Assembly: GCA_902520495.1 (NCBI GenBank)
Contig: CABYNW010000005.1
Location: forward strand, 1-64,000
Source: an uncultured SAR86 cluster bacterium
GTDB taxonomy: Bacteria; Pseudomonadota; Gammaproteobacteria; Magnimaribacterales; D2472
Reading direction: 5' to 3'
DNA length: 64,000 bases
Both the position numbers and the translations under genes were made by a program. Of the stretch, positions 10,647 through 19,437 are shown piece after piece; position 1 is the first letter of the stretch, and each line of letters begins with the position of its first letter. The notes under the pieces were generated by a model. The model made no database searches, was not told the origin of the DNA, and saw only the letters and a program-made list of their open reading frames with translations.

Positions 10647-10665
10647 CTAAACTTTATTGAAAGAA

Positions 10666-11526
10666 TCATAATAATTCATTTATTTTTTCAATAAAAAGTT
10701 TCCCAATTGTTCTGGTTTCTTTGGTTTTAAAATAAGTTTCTTCATAACCCCAATCTAGCTCTTCATTAATTTTTCTTAGCACATTTTTTGTTACAGATTC
10801 AGCATCAGAATTACTATCTTTGTAAACTCTTACATGTCCAGTTTTATGCCTTTTTAATGTATATGAACCATCAGATAGTTTTATTGTTGCTTTATCAACC
10901 ACATCACTTTCAACAGGAGCATTTCTTCCGAGGATAGTATTTGATTTTTCTATGGCAGTGGTTGTTTTCTTTACTACTTCTCTTTCAAGCCCCTTTAATG
11001 ATACGCCTAAGTCAACTCTACATGCATTTGAAAATTTAACTATTTCTGTTATTAAAATTTGCTTCTGTATGTCAGTTAACTCAACATCGTCGTCAGGCTT
11101 TTCATCAAATACTTTATTAATTTCATCATACACAACTTGGTATGCTGATATGACATCGTCCGATCCAATTGTAACGAGCCTTGCCATAACAAATGGTAAT
11201 TTCTTCATTTCTTGTTCTTTTGATATGCGACCGTCTTCTAGCATCTCTTCAGTAGCATCAAAGATTTGCCAATAGATTTTCAGTTTTTCTTCGAATAATT
11301 TCTCTCCTTGCTTACTTTCTTGTTCAATTTCAGTCTGTTTATTTAAAAGATACATAGTTATGATTATTACAAAAGCAGCGCCAAGAGAAGCTGCAACAAT
11401 GCCTGAAGAGACAGGATCATCTACAAATTCTGTTAAAGGTTTAAACCCAAGATATACACAAACTGCAATAATTGTAAGTGCAACTAAGTTTTGTGCTCCT
11501 TTTTTTCTTGCATTATTTAATTTCAT
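10666..11526 (-). CDS. hypothetical protein, two TM helices plus cytoplasmic helical domain
   Basis: 286 aa with N-terminal hydrophobic segments LVALTIIAVCVYLGF and GIVAASLGAAFVIIITMYLL; no family recognised. Confidence 0.6.
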   Translation of the reverse strand: MKLNNARKKGAQNLVALTIIAVCVYLGFKPLTEFVDDPVSSGIVAASLGAAFVIIITMYLLNKQTEIEQESKQGEKLFEEKLKIYWQIFDATEEMLEDGRISKEQEMKKLPFVMARLVTIGSDDVISAYQVVYDEINKVFDEKPDDDVELTDIQKQILITEIVKFSNACRVDLGVSLKGLEREVVKKTTTAIEKSNTILGRNAPVESDVVDKATIKLSDGSYTLKRHKTGHVRVYKDSNSDAESVTKNVLRKINEELDWGYEETYFKTKETRTIGKLFIEKINELL

Positions 11527-11565
11527 TGTTTTCTCCCCAATTATTGATTAGTTTAATTAGTCTCT

Positions 11566-11817
11566 CTAAGGCCAATTGACTGTAAATTGATCTCCACCAA
11601 TATTTACCGACCTAGTGCTTCCGTTCACAGTGAATTGAGCGGTTACATTCATACTTTTTCTTTTTGAATACTTTACCACCCAAGTTGATCCCAAACCTTT
11701 TTGTTTAAGGCCTCTAATTACATAGCCATATGGCGGGGTTATTATTGGTCTATTGTAAACATTTTGATATGTTTTTGCTGCAGCACCACCCAGTAAAAGA
11801 TTTTTAAGCCAGCCCAT
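11566..11817 (-). CDS. small hypothetical protein
   Basis: 83 aa ORF between two same-strand genes, 2 nt from the COQ4-like ORF. Confidence 0.55.
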   Translation of the reverse strand: MGWLKNLLLGGAAAKTYQNVYNRPIITPPYGYVIRGLKQKGLGSTWVVKYSKRKSMNVTAQFTVNGSTRSVNIGGDQFTVNWP

Positions 11818-11819
11818 AG

Positions 11820-12323
11820 TTAACTTACTCTTTCTATTGGAACATATTTCATTTCCTCTCTAAGTAACACTTGAATGCCATGTTCTTTTCTTAGATCTGA
11901 GATTTTCATAGAGAGATATTCTTCAGGGACTTTAAATGGCCATTTCTTCTTCATCTTAAAAGCTCTAAACATAACCTTTCTTTTAATACCTGAAACTTGC
12001 CAATACAGTTTTAGAAAACCTAAAATGCCCAGCTCTTTAAATAAATCCTTAGTTAGTTGTTTAATTTCAGGAAGTTTATTGTACCCAAGTATATACTTTA
12101 GCTTCCATTTGCTGCCCCATAGAACCCAAGTATCCAAAATAGCTTCTTGCTCTAAAGAAATATCAAGACCAAAAATTACGTGTGTACAGTCATGGTCTCG
12201 CATCAAAGTCCCAGATTCCAGAGTATCTATGAATACTTCTGTAGATTCAGGAAAAGATTTGTAATAACACTCTAAACCTTCTTGGAGCGTTAAATCACAA
12301 TCTTGTTTTTGATATTCAAGCAT
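11820..12323 (-). CDS. COQ4-family (ubiquinone biosynthesis-like) protein
   Basis: 167 aa with HDCTH-VIFGLDISLEQ-E, an exact HDxxH-x11-E COQ4-family metal-binding motif. Confidence 0.7.
   Translation of the reverse strand: MLEYQKQDCDLTLQEGLECYYKSFPESTEVFIDTLESGTLMRDHDCTHVIFGLDISLEQEAILDTWVLWGSKWKLKYILGYNKLPEIKQLTKDLFKELGILGFLKLYWQVSGIKRKVMFRAFKMKKKWPFKVPEEYLSMKISDLRKEHGIQVLLREEMKYVPIERVS
11944..11984. repeat. 41-bp direct repeat copy 2 (within COQ4-like gene)
   Basis: 39/41 identity to 9203-9243. Confidence 0.75.
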
Positions 12324-12904
12324 TAATCTATAAAGTTTAGTATTTCTTTCGAAAGCTTGTCAAAACCAGTTATATCTTTTGATGAAACAGCTATTGCATC
12401 TGCTTCATGAACTTTGTTTTTAACAAGCTTAACAGTGTTAGTAATTTTATTATTTGATAACTTATCGCTCTTAGTGAGTACAGGGATAAAAGGAACATTG
12501 AAATCTCTACAAAGTTGAATCATATCCCAATCACTTTCTTTGAGAGGATGTCTGATATCCATAAAAATTATTACTGCTGTCAGCGCTTTTCTTTTTTGAA
12601 AGTACTCGCCTAATAGCGGCCCCCAATCATTCTTTTTGGCTTTACTAGATTTTGCAAAGCCGTATCCAGGTAGATCCACAAGCATAAGATCTTCATTTAC
12701 TTTAAAAAAGTTAATTTCGGTTGTTCTTCCAGGTGTTTTGCTTATTCTTGCTAATTTTGGGTTATCCGTAAGCGCATTTAGGGCGCTAGATTTACCAGCA
12801 TTAGATCTACCAGCAAGCAAAATCTCGCTTCCTTCATCTTCAGGTAGACTTCTATAGCTTGTTACGCCAAAAACAAACTCAGTATTTTTAAAAAGGTTTT
12901 TCAT
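12323..12904 (-). CDS. engB: ribosome biogenesis GTP-binding protein EngB/YsxC
   Basis: GRSNAGKSSALNAL P-loop, KTPGRTTEINFF, DLPGYGFA, TKSDKL. Confidence 0.94.
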   Translation of the reverse strand: MKNLFKNTEFVFGVTSYRSLPEDEGSEILLAGRSNAGKSSALNALTDNPKLARISKTPGRTTEINFFKVNEDLMLVDLPGYGFAKSSKAKKNDWGPLLGEYFQKRKALTAVIIFMDIRHPLKESDWDMIQLCRDFNVPFIPVLTKSDKLSNNKITNTVKLVKNKVHEADAIAVSSKDITGFDKLSKEILNFID

Positions 12905-12972
12905 TTAATCGTTTATATCATATCAACCTATGTTTATAATACACTCCAGCAAGACACACATTTTAATTTTCG

Positions 12973-13638
12973 ATGAAGTATTTATTAATTTTCATAGCTT
13001 TCTTTAGCTTTTCAATAGGCTTGAGCGCTGCTGATGATAAATCTAAAGAAATCCAAATGCCAGACGTTTTTATTTCAGGTGATGTAAATAAAGGATCACA
13101 ATTAGTTGAAACATGTTCTGCTTGTCATGGCGTTGATGGGAATAGCATTAGTACTGATTGGCCAAAACTTGCTGGTCAAAATCAAAAATATTTGTATGAA
13201 CAATTAAAGTATTTTAGAGATGGTGAAAGAATGAATGTTTTAATGATGGGAGTAACGCCATATTTACAAACATTAAATGATCAAGATTTGTTAGATATTG
13301 CTGCTTTTTATTCGAATTATAATGCCACTGTAGGACAAGCAAAGAATGATGAAGAGTTACTTGCTTTGGGAACACAATTATATAGATTTGGAAATATGAA
13401 AGAACAAATACCTTCATGCACATCTTGTCATGGTGTCTATGGCCAGGGCAACAGCCTGGCTGGATATCCTTCAATAGCCGGCCAACAAGTTGGATATTTA
13501 ACATCTACATTAAAAGCATATAGATCAAAAGAAAGAAATGCTGGAGAATCCTCTTTGGTCATGCAGTCAATTGCAGAAAATTTAACTGACTATGAAATAG
13601 AAGCTTTAGCAAATTACATGCACGGGTTATATCAATGA
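12973..13638 (+). CDS. di-heme cytochrome c4
   Basis: Signal peptide plus two CxxCH motifs (CSACHG, CTSCHG). Confidence 0.9.
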   Translation: MKYLLIFIAFFSFSIGLSAADDKSKEIQMPDVFISGDVNKGSQLVETCSACHGVDGNSISTDWPKLAGQNQKYLYEQLKYFRDGERMNVLMMGVTPYLQTLNDQDLLDIAAFYSNYNATVGQAKNDEELLALGTQLYRFGNMKEQIPSCTSCHGVYGQGNSLAGYPSIAGQQVGYLTSTLKAYRSKERNAGESSLVMQSIAENLTDYEIEALANYMHGLYQ

Positions 13639-14258
13639 TGAAATATATAAAAAATACATTTGGAATACTATTTTTAGCAATTTTTACAATAGCAATTAGC
13701 GCCGAATACAGGCTTGGGAGAGATTACACAATAGTAGACAACCCCTTGCCTGTTAAAAAAGATGGAATAGTCGAAGTGACAGAATCTTTTTGGTACGGTT
13801 GTGGCGGCTGTTATTCATTTGAGCCTGCAATTAATGATTGGGCATCTAAGCAGGGCTCTGATATCAAATTTAAAAAAATGCCAGTTCCTTGGAGTCAAGT
13901 TCACCAACTTCATGCTGCGCTCTATTACACAATTGATGCTCTAAAACTTGATTCGTCTACTCACTCTGCTGTTTTTGTTACGATCCATAAAGAAGGCAAT
14001 TTTCTTCAAACTCCTAAAAGAATAGAAGATTTTCTTAAAAACTTCGGTGTTGCGCCTGAAATAACAAGCCAATATTTAAATTCATTTACTATTAAACAAA
14101 AAATTAACCGAGATGCAAAACATGCAAAACAGCTTAAGATTTCATCCACTCCAATGATTGTTGTTGATGGTAAATATATCATTGAAACAAAAAGGTCCTA
14201 TGAAGAGATGCTTAACATAGTAGATTATGTTGTTGAACTTCAGAAACCAAATTCTTGA
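13635..14258 (+). CDS. dsbA: thiol:disulfide interchange protein DsbA family
   Basis: Signal peptide, WYGCGGCYSFEP active-site region (CGGC), cis-Pro region STPMIVVDGKY. Confidence 0.85.
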   Translation: MMKYIKNTFGILFLAIFTIAISAEYRLGRDYTIVDNPLPVKKDGIVEVTESFWYGCGGCYSFEPAINDWASKQGSDIKFKKMPVPWSQVHQLHAALYYTIDALKLDSSTHSAVFVTIHKEGNFLQTPKRIEDFLKNFGVAPEITSQYLNSFTIKQKINRDAKHAKQLKISSTPMIVVDGKYIIETKRSYEEMLNIVDYVVELQKPNS

Positions 14259-14265
14259 TTAGATT

Positions 14266-14856
14266 ATGAAAGATAAAAGATTTTTAATTATATTGCCATT
14301 ATGTTTTTTGATGCTATTTAATGGAAAAAAATACGATGAAGCTGTTAAAGATAGATTATTGGTCCCTGTAAAAGTTTGTTTAGAGGGTCAGGACTGTGGC
14401 AATGCAGCAACAGCAAGTCAATCTGTTGTCTCGACGGCTCCAATAGAAGTAAAGAAGATAGAGCTTTCTGAAGGTTCAGAACATACAGTTAAGATGTTAA
14501 ATACTGGTGAAGGTGGCCAGATGATATTTGAACCTGCTGTTATAAAGGTATCTAAAGGAGATACCATCCACTTTAAGGCAGTGGACGCCTCTCATAATTC
14601 TGCAACTATTGAAGGAATGATTCCTGTTGGTGCTAATGCATGGAATGGACAAATAAATACGGATATAAGTATTACTTTAGATACAGAGGGTGTTTATGTT
14701 TATCAATGCGACCCTCATGTAATGATGGCAATGATAGGAGTTATTCAGGTAGGCGAAGCTATTAATTTAAATGAAGTAAAAGAAGCATCTCAAAAGATTA
14801 AATCTAATTTTGTAATGAATGCTGAAAGAATCGATACCTATTTAAGTCAGCTTTAA
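14266..14856 (+). CDS. cupredoxin/pseudoazurin-like copper protein
   Basis: H...YQCDPHVMMAMIGVIQVG type-1 copper motif (Cys-X2-His-X2-Met). Confidence 0.75.
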   Translation: MKDKRFLIILPLCFLMLFNGKKYDEAVKDRLLVPVKVCLEGQDCGNAATASQSVVSTAPIEVKKIELSEGSEHTVKMLNTGEGGQMIFEPAVIKVSKGDTIHFKAVDASHNSATIEGMIPVGANAWNGQINTDISITLDTEGVYVYQCDPHVMMAMIGVIQVGEAINLNEVKEASQKIKSNFVMNAERIDTYLSQL

Positions 14857-15083
14857 TCTTTTTCTAGATCACTAATTCTTTTTTCAAGATCATCTGCTAT
14901 CTTTTCAAGATTTTCATATTTTGATTTTTTTATATAACCACTTTGCTCAATAATATTTTCTAGTTCTGGAGATATTCTTTTTTCAATGTTCGAAATAATA
15001 TCTTTTGGCAACAGCTTATTAAAGTTATTTAGCTCTTTCTCAATAACTCGCTTCAAAGCTTCTGATAAATCTTTATCACTCAT
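14853..15083 (-). CDS. ubiK: ubiquinone biosynthesis accessory factor UbiK (YqiC/BMFP family)
   Basis: 76 aa helical protein with C-terminal coiled coil; stop overlaps the cupredoxin stop. Confidence 0.6.
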   Translation of the reverse strand: MSDKDLSEALKRVIEKELNNFNKLLPKDIISNIEKRISPELENIIEQSGYIKKSKYENLEKIADDLEKRISDLEKD

Positions 15084-15777
15084 ATAAATCTTCTATAATT
15101 TTTGGCAATGAACTCCAACAACTAAACTCCGTTGGCTTCGCAAAATCTTGAATCCATTCAGCATTATTATTATTAAACCATAAAGTGTCTATACCAAGAT
15201 TATATGCAAAGAAGATATCATTAATTTGATGATCTCCAATATGAAGAATCTCGTTAAATGAAATATCTTTAAACCTTCGTATAACTTCATCAAAATGAGC
15301 ACGATTAGGTTTGCTATTCTTAGCCTCTAATGAGCTTATTGCGAACTTAAAGTATTTACCAATATTGAACTTATAAACATCAGCATTCCCATTAGTTAAA
15401 ACACCAAGAGAATATTTGCTTGATAGGAGGCTTAGAGCGTTCTCTACACCATCAAATAATTTAATCTCATGCCTTTTATCAATAAATATATTAAAAGCTT
15501 CTTCTACTATCTCATCTCTTAAATTTTTAGGACTTACATGCTCTAATTTTTTTCTAAAGATTTCCTTCCTTAGTTTGCTGATATCCCATTCAATAACAGG
15601 ATCCTCTTTTATCAGTTCCTCTCTTAGACTAAGAAAATCATTAAAGTCACCCCATTCAACCTTCCCAACTCTATCCTCGATCCATCTTCTTGTATCAATT
15701 TCAGCTCTTTTTATAGTTGGAACGTTATCCCAAAGAGTATCATCAAGATCAAAGGTGATTAATTTAATCTCCTTCAT
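15076..15777 (-). CDS. HAD-superfamily hydrolase (YigB-like)
   Basis: ITFDLDDTLWDN, LGVLTNGNADV, HIGDHQINDI; YigB-like position next to xerC. Confidence 0.85.
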   Translation of the reverse strand: MKEIKLITFDLDDTLWDNVPTIKRAEIDTRRWIEDRVGKVEWGDFNDFLSLREELIKEDPVIEWDISKLRKEIFRKKLEHVSPKNLRDEIVEEAFNIFIDKRHEIKLFDGVENALSLLSSKYSLGVLTNGNADVYKFNIGKYFKFAISSLEAKNSKPNRAHFDEVIRRFKDISFNEILHIGDHQINDIFFAYNLGIDTLWFNNNNAEWIQDFAKPTEFSCWSSLPKIIEDLYE

Positions 15778-16658
15778 TTTTTTGCTCGCGGATGAGCTTG
15801 ATCATAAATTTTTGCTAAATGTTGATAATCAAGCTTTGTATATATCTGAGTTGTAGATAGAGAGCTATGACCAAGAAGCTCTTGTATTGTTCTTAGATCG
15901 CCACTAGATTCAAGCATATGAGTTGCAAAACTGTGTCTAAGCATATGAGGATGAATTGGTGGTAAGCCCTGTTTTGTTGCCATTTTTTTAAGTCTCAACT
16001 GTACACTTCTTACAGAAAGTCTGGTTCCTTTTGAATTTAAAAAAAGAGCATCAGTATCATCTGCTATTTTTTTTCTTTCAGTTAGCCAGTTTTTAATAGC
16101 AGATACTGCATATCTACCCATAGGTACTAGTCTAGTTTTAGATCCCTTTCCAAGAACTCTTAGAAAATCCATTCCTTCTTCAAAGTCACTAATATTGATA
16201 TTTATAGCCTCAGAAACTCTTAAGCCCGAAGAATACATTACCTCTACGATCGCTAAGTCTCTTATCTCAATTAAGTCTTTAGGCTTAAAATTTAAAAGCT
16301 GTTCTACATCTTCCGGAGTCAATACTTCTGGTAAATTACTAGGTGATTTTGGAGCAACTACCAACTCAAAAGGCGAAGCACTAATTAAATTATTTTTTTT
16401 TAAAAAACGAAAAAAACCTTTTGCAGAAGATAAGTGTCTCTGAATACTTCTTGGATTATTGTCTTGAGAATATAAATCACCAATCCATGCAGAACATATA
16501 TCTGTATTAATTTCGGAATAATTTGATATTTTTAGATGTTTTAGAAATGAGCATAGTTTTTTGAGATCTCTTTTATATGACTTTGTAGTATTTTCTGAAA
16601 GGTTTTTTACTTGAGAAACAAATATTAAGTATTCTTCAACATCATTATCAATGGACAT
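15774..16658 (-). CDS. xerC: site-specific tyrosine recombinase XerC
   Basis: R...HMLRHSFATHML...LGHSSLSTTQIYTKL motifs; dapF-DUF484-xerC synteny. Confidence 0.92.
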   Translation of the reverse strand: MSIDNDVEEYLIFVSQVKNLSENTTKSYKRDLKKLCSFLKHLKISNYSEINTDICSAWIGDLYSQDNNPRSIQRHLSSAKGFFRFLKKNNLISASPFELVVAPKSPSNLPEVLTPEDVEQLLNFKPKDLIEIRDLAIVEVMYSSGLRVSEAININISDFEEGMDFLRVLGKGSKTRLVPMGRYAVSAIKNWLTERKKIADDTDALFLNSKGTRLSVRSVQLRLKKMATKQGLPPIHPHMLRHSFATHMLESSGDLRTIQELLGHSSLSTTQIYTKLDYQHLAKIYDQAHPRAKK

Positions 16659-16661
16659 AAG

Positions 16662-17285
16662 CTATGTAATTAATTTCACTTCCAGAACATCTCTAATATA
16701 CTGGATAAAGGTTGTATCCTCATCTCCTAAATATCTAGTTCTGTCTTGACTGCCTAGCTTTAATAATCCAATTTCATTTTTTATAACAATAACCGCAATG
16801 ACCATCGATTCAATTTTTTTATCTTTAAAAAATGCTTCTGTCTTTTCGTTTGAAAAAGACCCACAATGGATAGCCCCCTTATGAAGAGAAAATCCGGTAA
16901 TGTTTTCAATATTATCAATCTGTTTACTTTTATAAAACTCAAGCAAACATTTATCTACTTTAAAATCATCCTTAAAACTTGACTCAACTATTTCAATTAT
17001 TTCCTTTTTAGAATTAGAACTCAGAATCTTTAATGTAAGCTCTTTTGATTTATTAAAAAGATCTTCATTTATAGATGCAGTCTTTATAAATGAGGAAAGA
17101 AGATCCATAAGGTTTTTATGTTCTTCACGAAGTTTCTTTACTTGTCTTTCAAGAATTGAAGCTGCAGAGTTAGAAGAATGTTTAAAGTTTAATTCACTAA
17201 CCAAAGACTCTCTTGTTTCAAAAAAATTTAAGTTATCTAGCAAAAATAACTCAACATCTTTCGGGTCTAATTTTTCACTCATCAA
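16662..17285 (-). CDS. DUF484 family protein
   Basis: 207 aa between dapF and xerC; C-terminal GAF-like LLKLGSQDRTRYLGDEDTTFIQYI. Confidence 0.75.
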   Translation of the reverse strand: MMSEKLDPKDVELFLLDNLNFFETRESLVSELNFKHSSNSAASILERQVKKLREEHKNLMDLLSSFIKTASINEDLFNKSKELTLKILSSNSKKEIIEIVESSFKDDFKVDKCLLEFYKSKQIDNIENITGFSLHKGAIHCGSFSNEKTEAFFKDKKIESMVIAVIVIKNEIGLLKLGSQDRTRYLGDEDTTFIQYIRDVLEVKLIT

Positions 17286-18063
17286 TATTTCCTTTATAGA
17301 TAAAATCCGTTGGACCAGACATTAGTATATTTAAAAAATTGCTTTGAAATTTTAATTCACCCCCTATGGAACGAATTATAACTTTATTTGGTTTATCTTT
17401 ATTCATAAGATGAGAGGCAACACATAAAGCAGCAGAACCACATGACAGCGTTTCACCTACACCATTTTCAAATGTTCTTATTTCTACAAATTTATCTTTC
17501 TTGGCATATATAGATAGATTTAATTTTGGTATTTTAATAGATTTTTTCAATTTAGAGTAAAGTGCGTCCAAGTCAACTTTTTGGATAGAGTCCATTTTTA
17601 TTCCAAAATGATTGTTACCAATACTTGCACTAAAGAAATAACCTCCAATTATTTTCTCAAGCTTTTTTCTAGCCTCAGGATTCCAAAAATCTTCAACCGG
17701 CTTAGTAATATCTACTGAAACATTATTATCTGGTTTTAGATTACACGAAATCTCATTTTGTTTTGTCTTGAAAATAATTTCATTTTTTGGTGCTAGACTA
17801 TTCTTCCAAATATATGATGATGCGCACCTTATTCCATTGAGACAATTACCAGCCTCTGAACCATCCGAATTATAAAATCTAATAAAAAAGTCATGATCGT
17901 GCTTCGTAGGCAATCCAACCAATATGAGCTGATCAAATCCAATACCTTTATTCCGATCCCCAGTCTTTTTTATAAAACCTTTGTTTAACTTAAAACTTTG
18001 TTCAATAGAATTAACAATAACAAAATCGTTTCCATTTCCATGCCACTTTTCAAAATTAATCAT
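17275..18063 (-). CDS. dapF: diaminopimelate epimerase
   Basis: KWHGNGNDFVIV, GNCLNGIRC, ENGVGETLSCGSAA. Confidence 0.95.
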   Translation of the reverse strand: MINFEKWHGNGNDFVIVNSIEQSFKLNKGFIKKTGDRNKGIGFDQLILVGLPTKHDHDFFIRFYNSDGSEAGNCLNGIRCASSYIWKNSLAPKNEIIFKTKQNEISCNLKPDNNVSVDITKPVEDFWNPEARKKLEKIIGGYFFSASIGNNHFGIKMDSIQKVDLDALYSKLKKSIKIPKLNLSIYAKKDKFVEIRTFENGVGETLSCGSAALCVASHLMNKDKPNKVIIRSIGGELKFQSNFLNILMSGPTDFIYKGNIDE

Positions 18064-19294
18064 TAAGATTTATCTCATTTTTTATTAAATCATTAAATGA
18101 TTCTCTAGAGCGAATAATATTGAACTCTTCACCATCAACAAGAACTTCAGCAGATCTCAGTCTTGAGTTATAGTTTGAAGACATTACAAACCCGTATGCA
18201 CCAGTAGTTTTAATTGCAAGAATATCTCCTTGAACAGCATTAATAAGATAATCCTTTGCAATAAAATCTGAAGATTCACAAATTGGACCGACTATTGTCC
18301 ATAACTCCTTCTTTAGAGCAGAGTCTGTTAGATTCCATACTTCGTGGCTTGCGCTATATAAAGCTGGCCTTAATAAGTCATTCATCGCAGCATCAACTAT
18401 AAGAAATTTATCTTTTATATACTCAACTTTAGTAAGAAGAATTCCTGCATTCCCAGAAATACTTCTTCCAGGCTCTAAAATAATCCTTTCCTCTATATCT
18501 TTTAATTCTTCTTCAATGATTGAGATTAATTCTTCAGGTGATGGAGTCTTGTCTTTGGCATAAGGAATTCCCAACCCACCGCCAAGATCAAGAAATTCTA
18601 ACGGGGAGCCTATTTCTTTAATAGTTATTGAAAGATTTTTAATATTTCTTGCAGTCAATCTATAACTTTCTAAGTCTGTTATTTGTGATCCAATATGACA
18701 AGCCAGACCAACAAGTTTTAGATGCTTTGAATTGTTAATGTAGTCAGCAATCTTTAAAATTAATTTATTTGAAGATATTCCAAACTTATCTCCCTTTCTT
18801 CCAGTCTTAATATATTCATGTCCTCCTGAATCGATTTCTGGATTAAATCTGATAGCTAAATTTGCAGTTTGATTCTCTAATGACGCTATCTCTTCAATTC
18901 TAAAAACCTCTGACTCTGACTCAATGTTAAAAGATAGAATTTCTTTTTGAATACCTAAGACAATTTCATCATGGGATTTACCAACACCGCTAAAAATTAT
19001 TTTTTTTGGATCAGCACCTGCAAGAAGAGCCCTTTTAAGCTCTCCGCCTGAAACAACATCAAAACCACAACCCTTTTCATTGAGAATCTTGAGTATTGAA
19101 ATATTACTTAGTGATTTTACTGAAAAACAGACTAGGTTATTTTTCGTCTTGAAAGCATTTTTATATACATCAACATGTCTTTCCAAAGTTTTTTTTGAAT
19201 AAACATATGACGGAGTTCCAAATTCTTTGGCTATATCTTGAAGATCTACATCTTCACAAAAAAGCTTATCATTTTTATAATTAAAATAATCCAT
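18056..19294 (-). CDS. lysA: diaminopimelate decarboxylase
   Basis: PLP decarboxylase with CFSVKSLSNISIL, CHIGSQI, LDLGGGLGIPY; likely start at internal Met MDYFNY. Confidence 0.93.
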   Translation of the reverse strand: MDYFNYKNDKLFCEDVDLQDIAKEFGTPSYVYSKKTLERHVDVYKNAFKTKNNLVCFSVKSLSNISILKILNEKGCGFDVVSGGELKRALLAGADPKKIIFSGVGKSHDEIVLGIQKEILSFNIESESEVFRIEEIASLENQTANLAIRFNPEIDSGGHEYIKTGRKGDKFGISSNKLILKIADYINNSKHLKLVGLACHIGSQITDLESYRLTARNIKNLSITIKEIGSPLEFLDLGGGLGIPYAKDKTPSPEELISIIEEELKDIEERIILEPGRSISGNAGILLTKVEYIKDKFLIVDAAMNDLLRPALYSASHEVWNLTDSALKKELWTIVGPICESSDFIAKDYLINAVQGDILAIKTTGAYGFVMSSNYNSRLRSAEVLVDGEEFNIIRSRESFNDLIKNEINLND

Positions 19295-19395
19295 TTTTGA
19301 TATGGTGATTAAAAAATTATTGGCCCTTTGACCCCACAACTATATAGAGTAATCAAAAGACATAATAACAAGATTGTTTTAAAAGTTTTCACAGG

Positions 19396-19427
19396 TCATA
19401 TTATGGGCATAAATGCCCATAATATGA
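19396..19427. terminator. perfect 15-bp inverted repeat between lysA and ahcY (possible terminator or processing hairpin)
   Basis: tcatattatgggcat-aa-atgcccataatatga; no clear T-run on either side. Confidence 0.5.
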
Positions 19428-19437
19428 ACTTTATATC

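Noticed and set aside
15774-16658. Tyrosine recombinase as sign of an integrated element
   Set aside because: Context dapF-DUF484-xerC-HAD is the conserved chromosomal xerC locus; not mobile-element associated.
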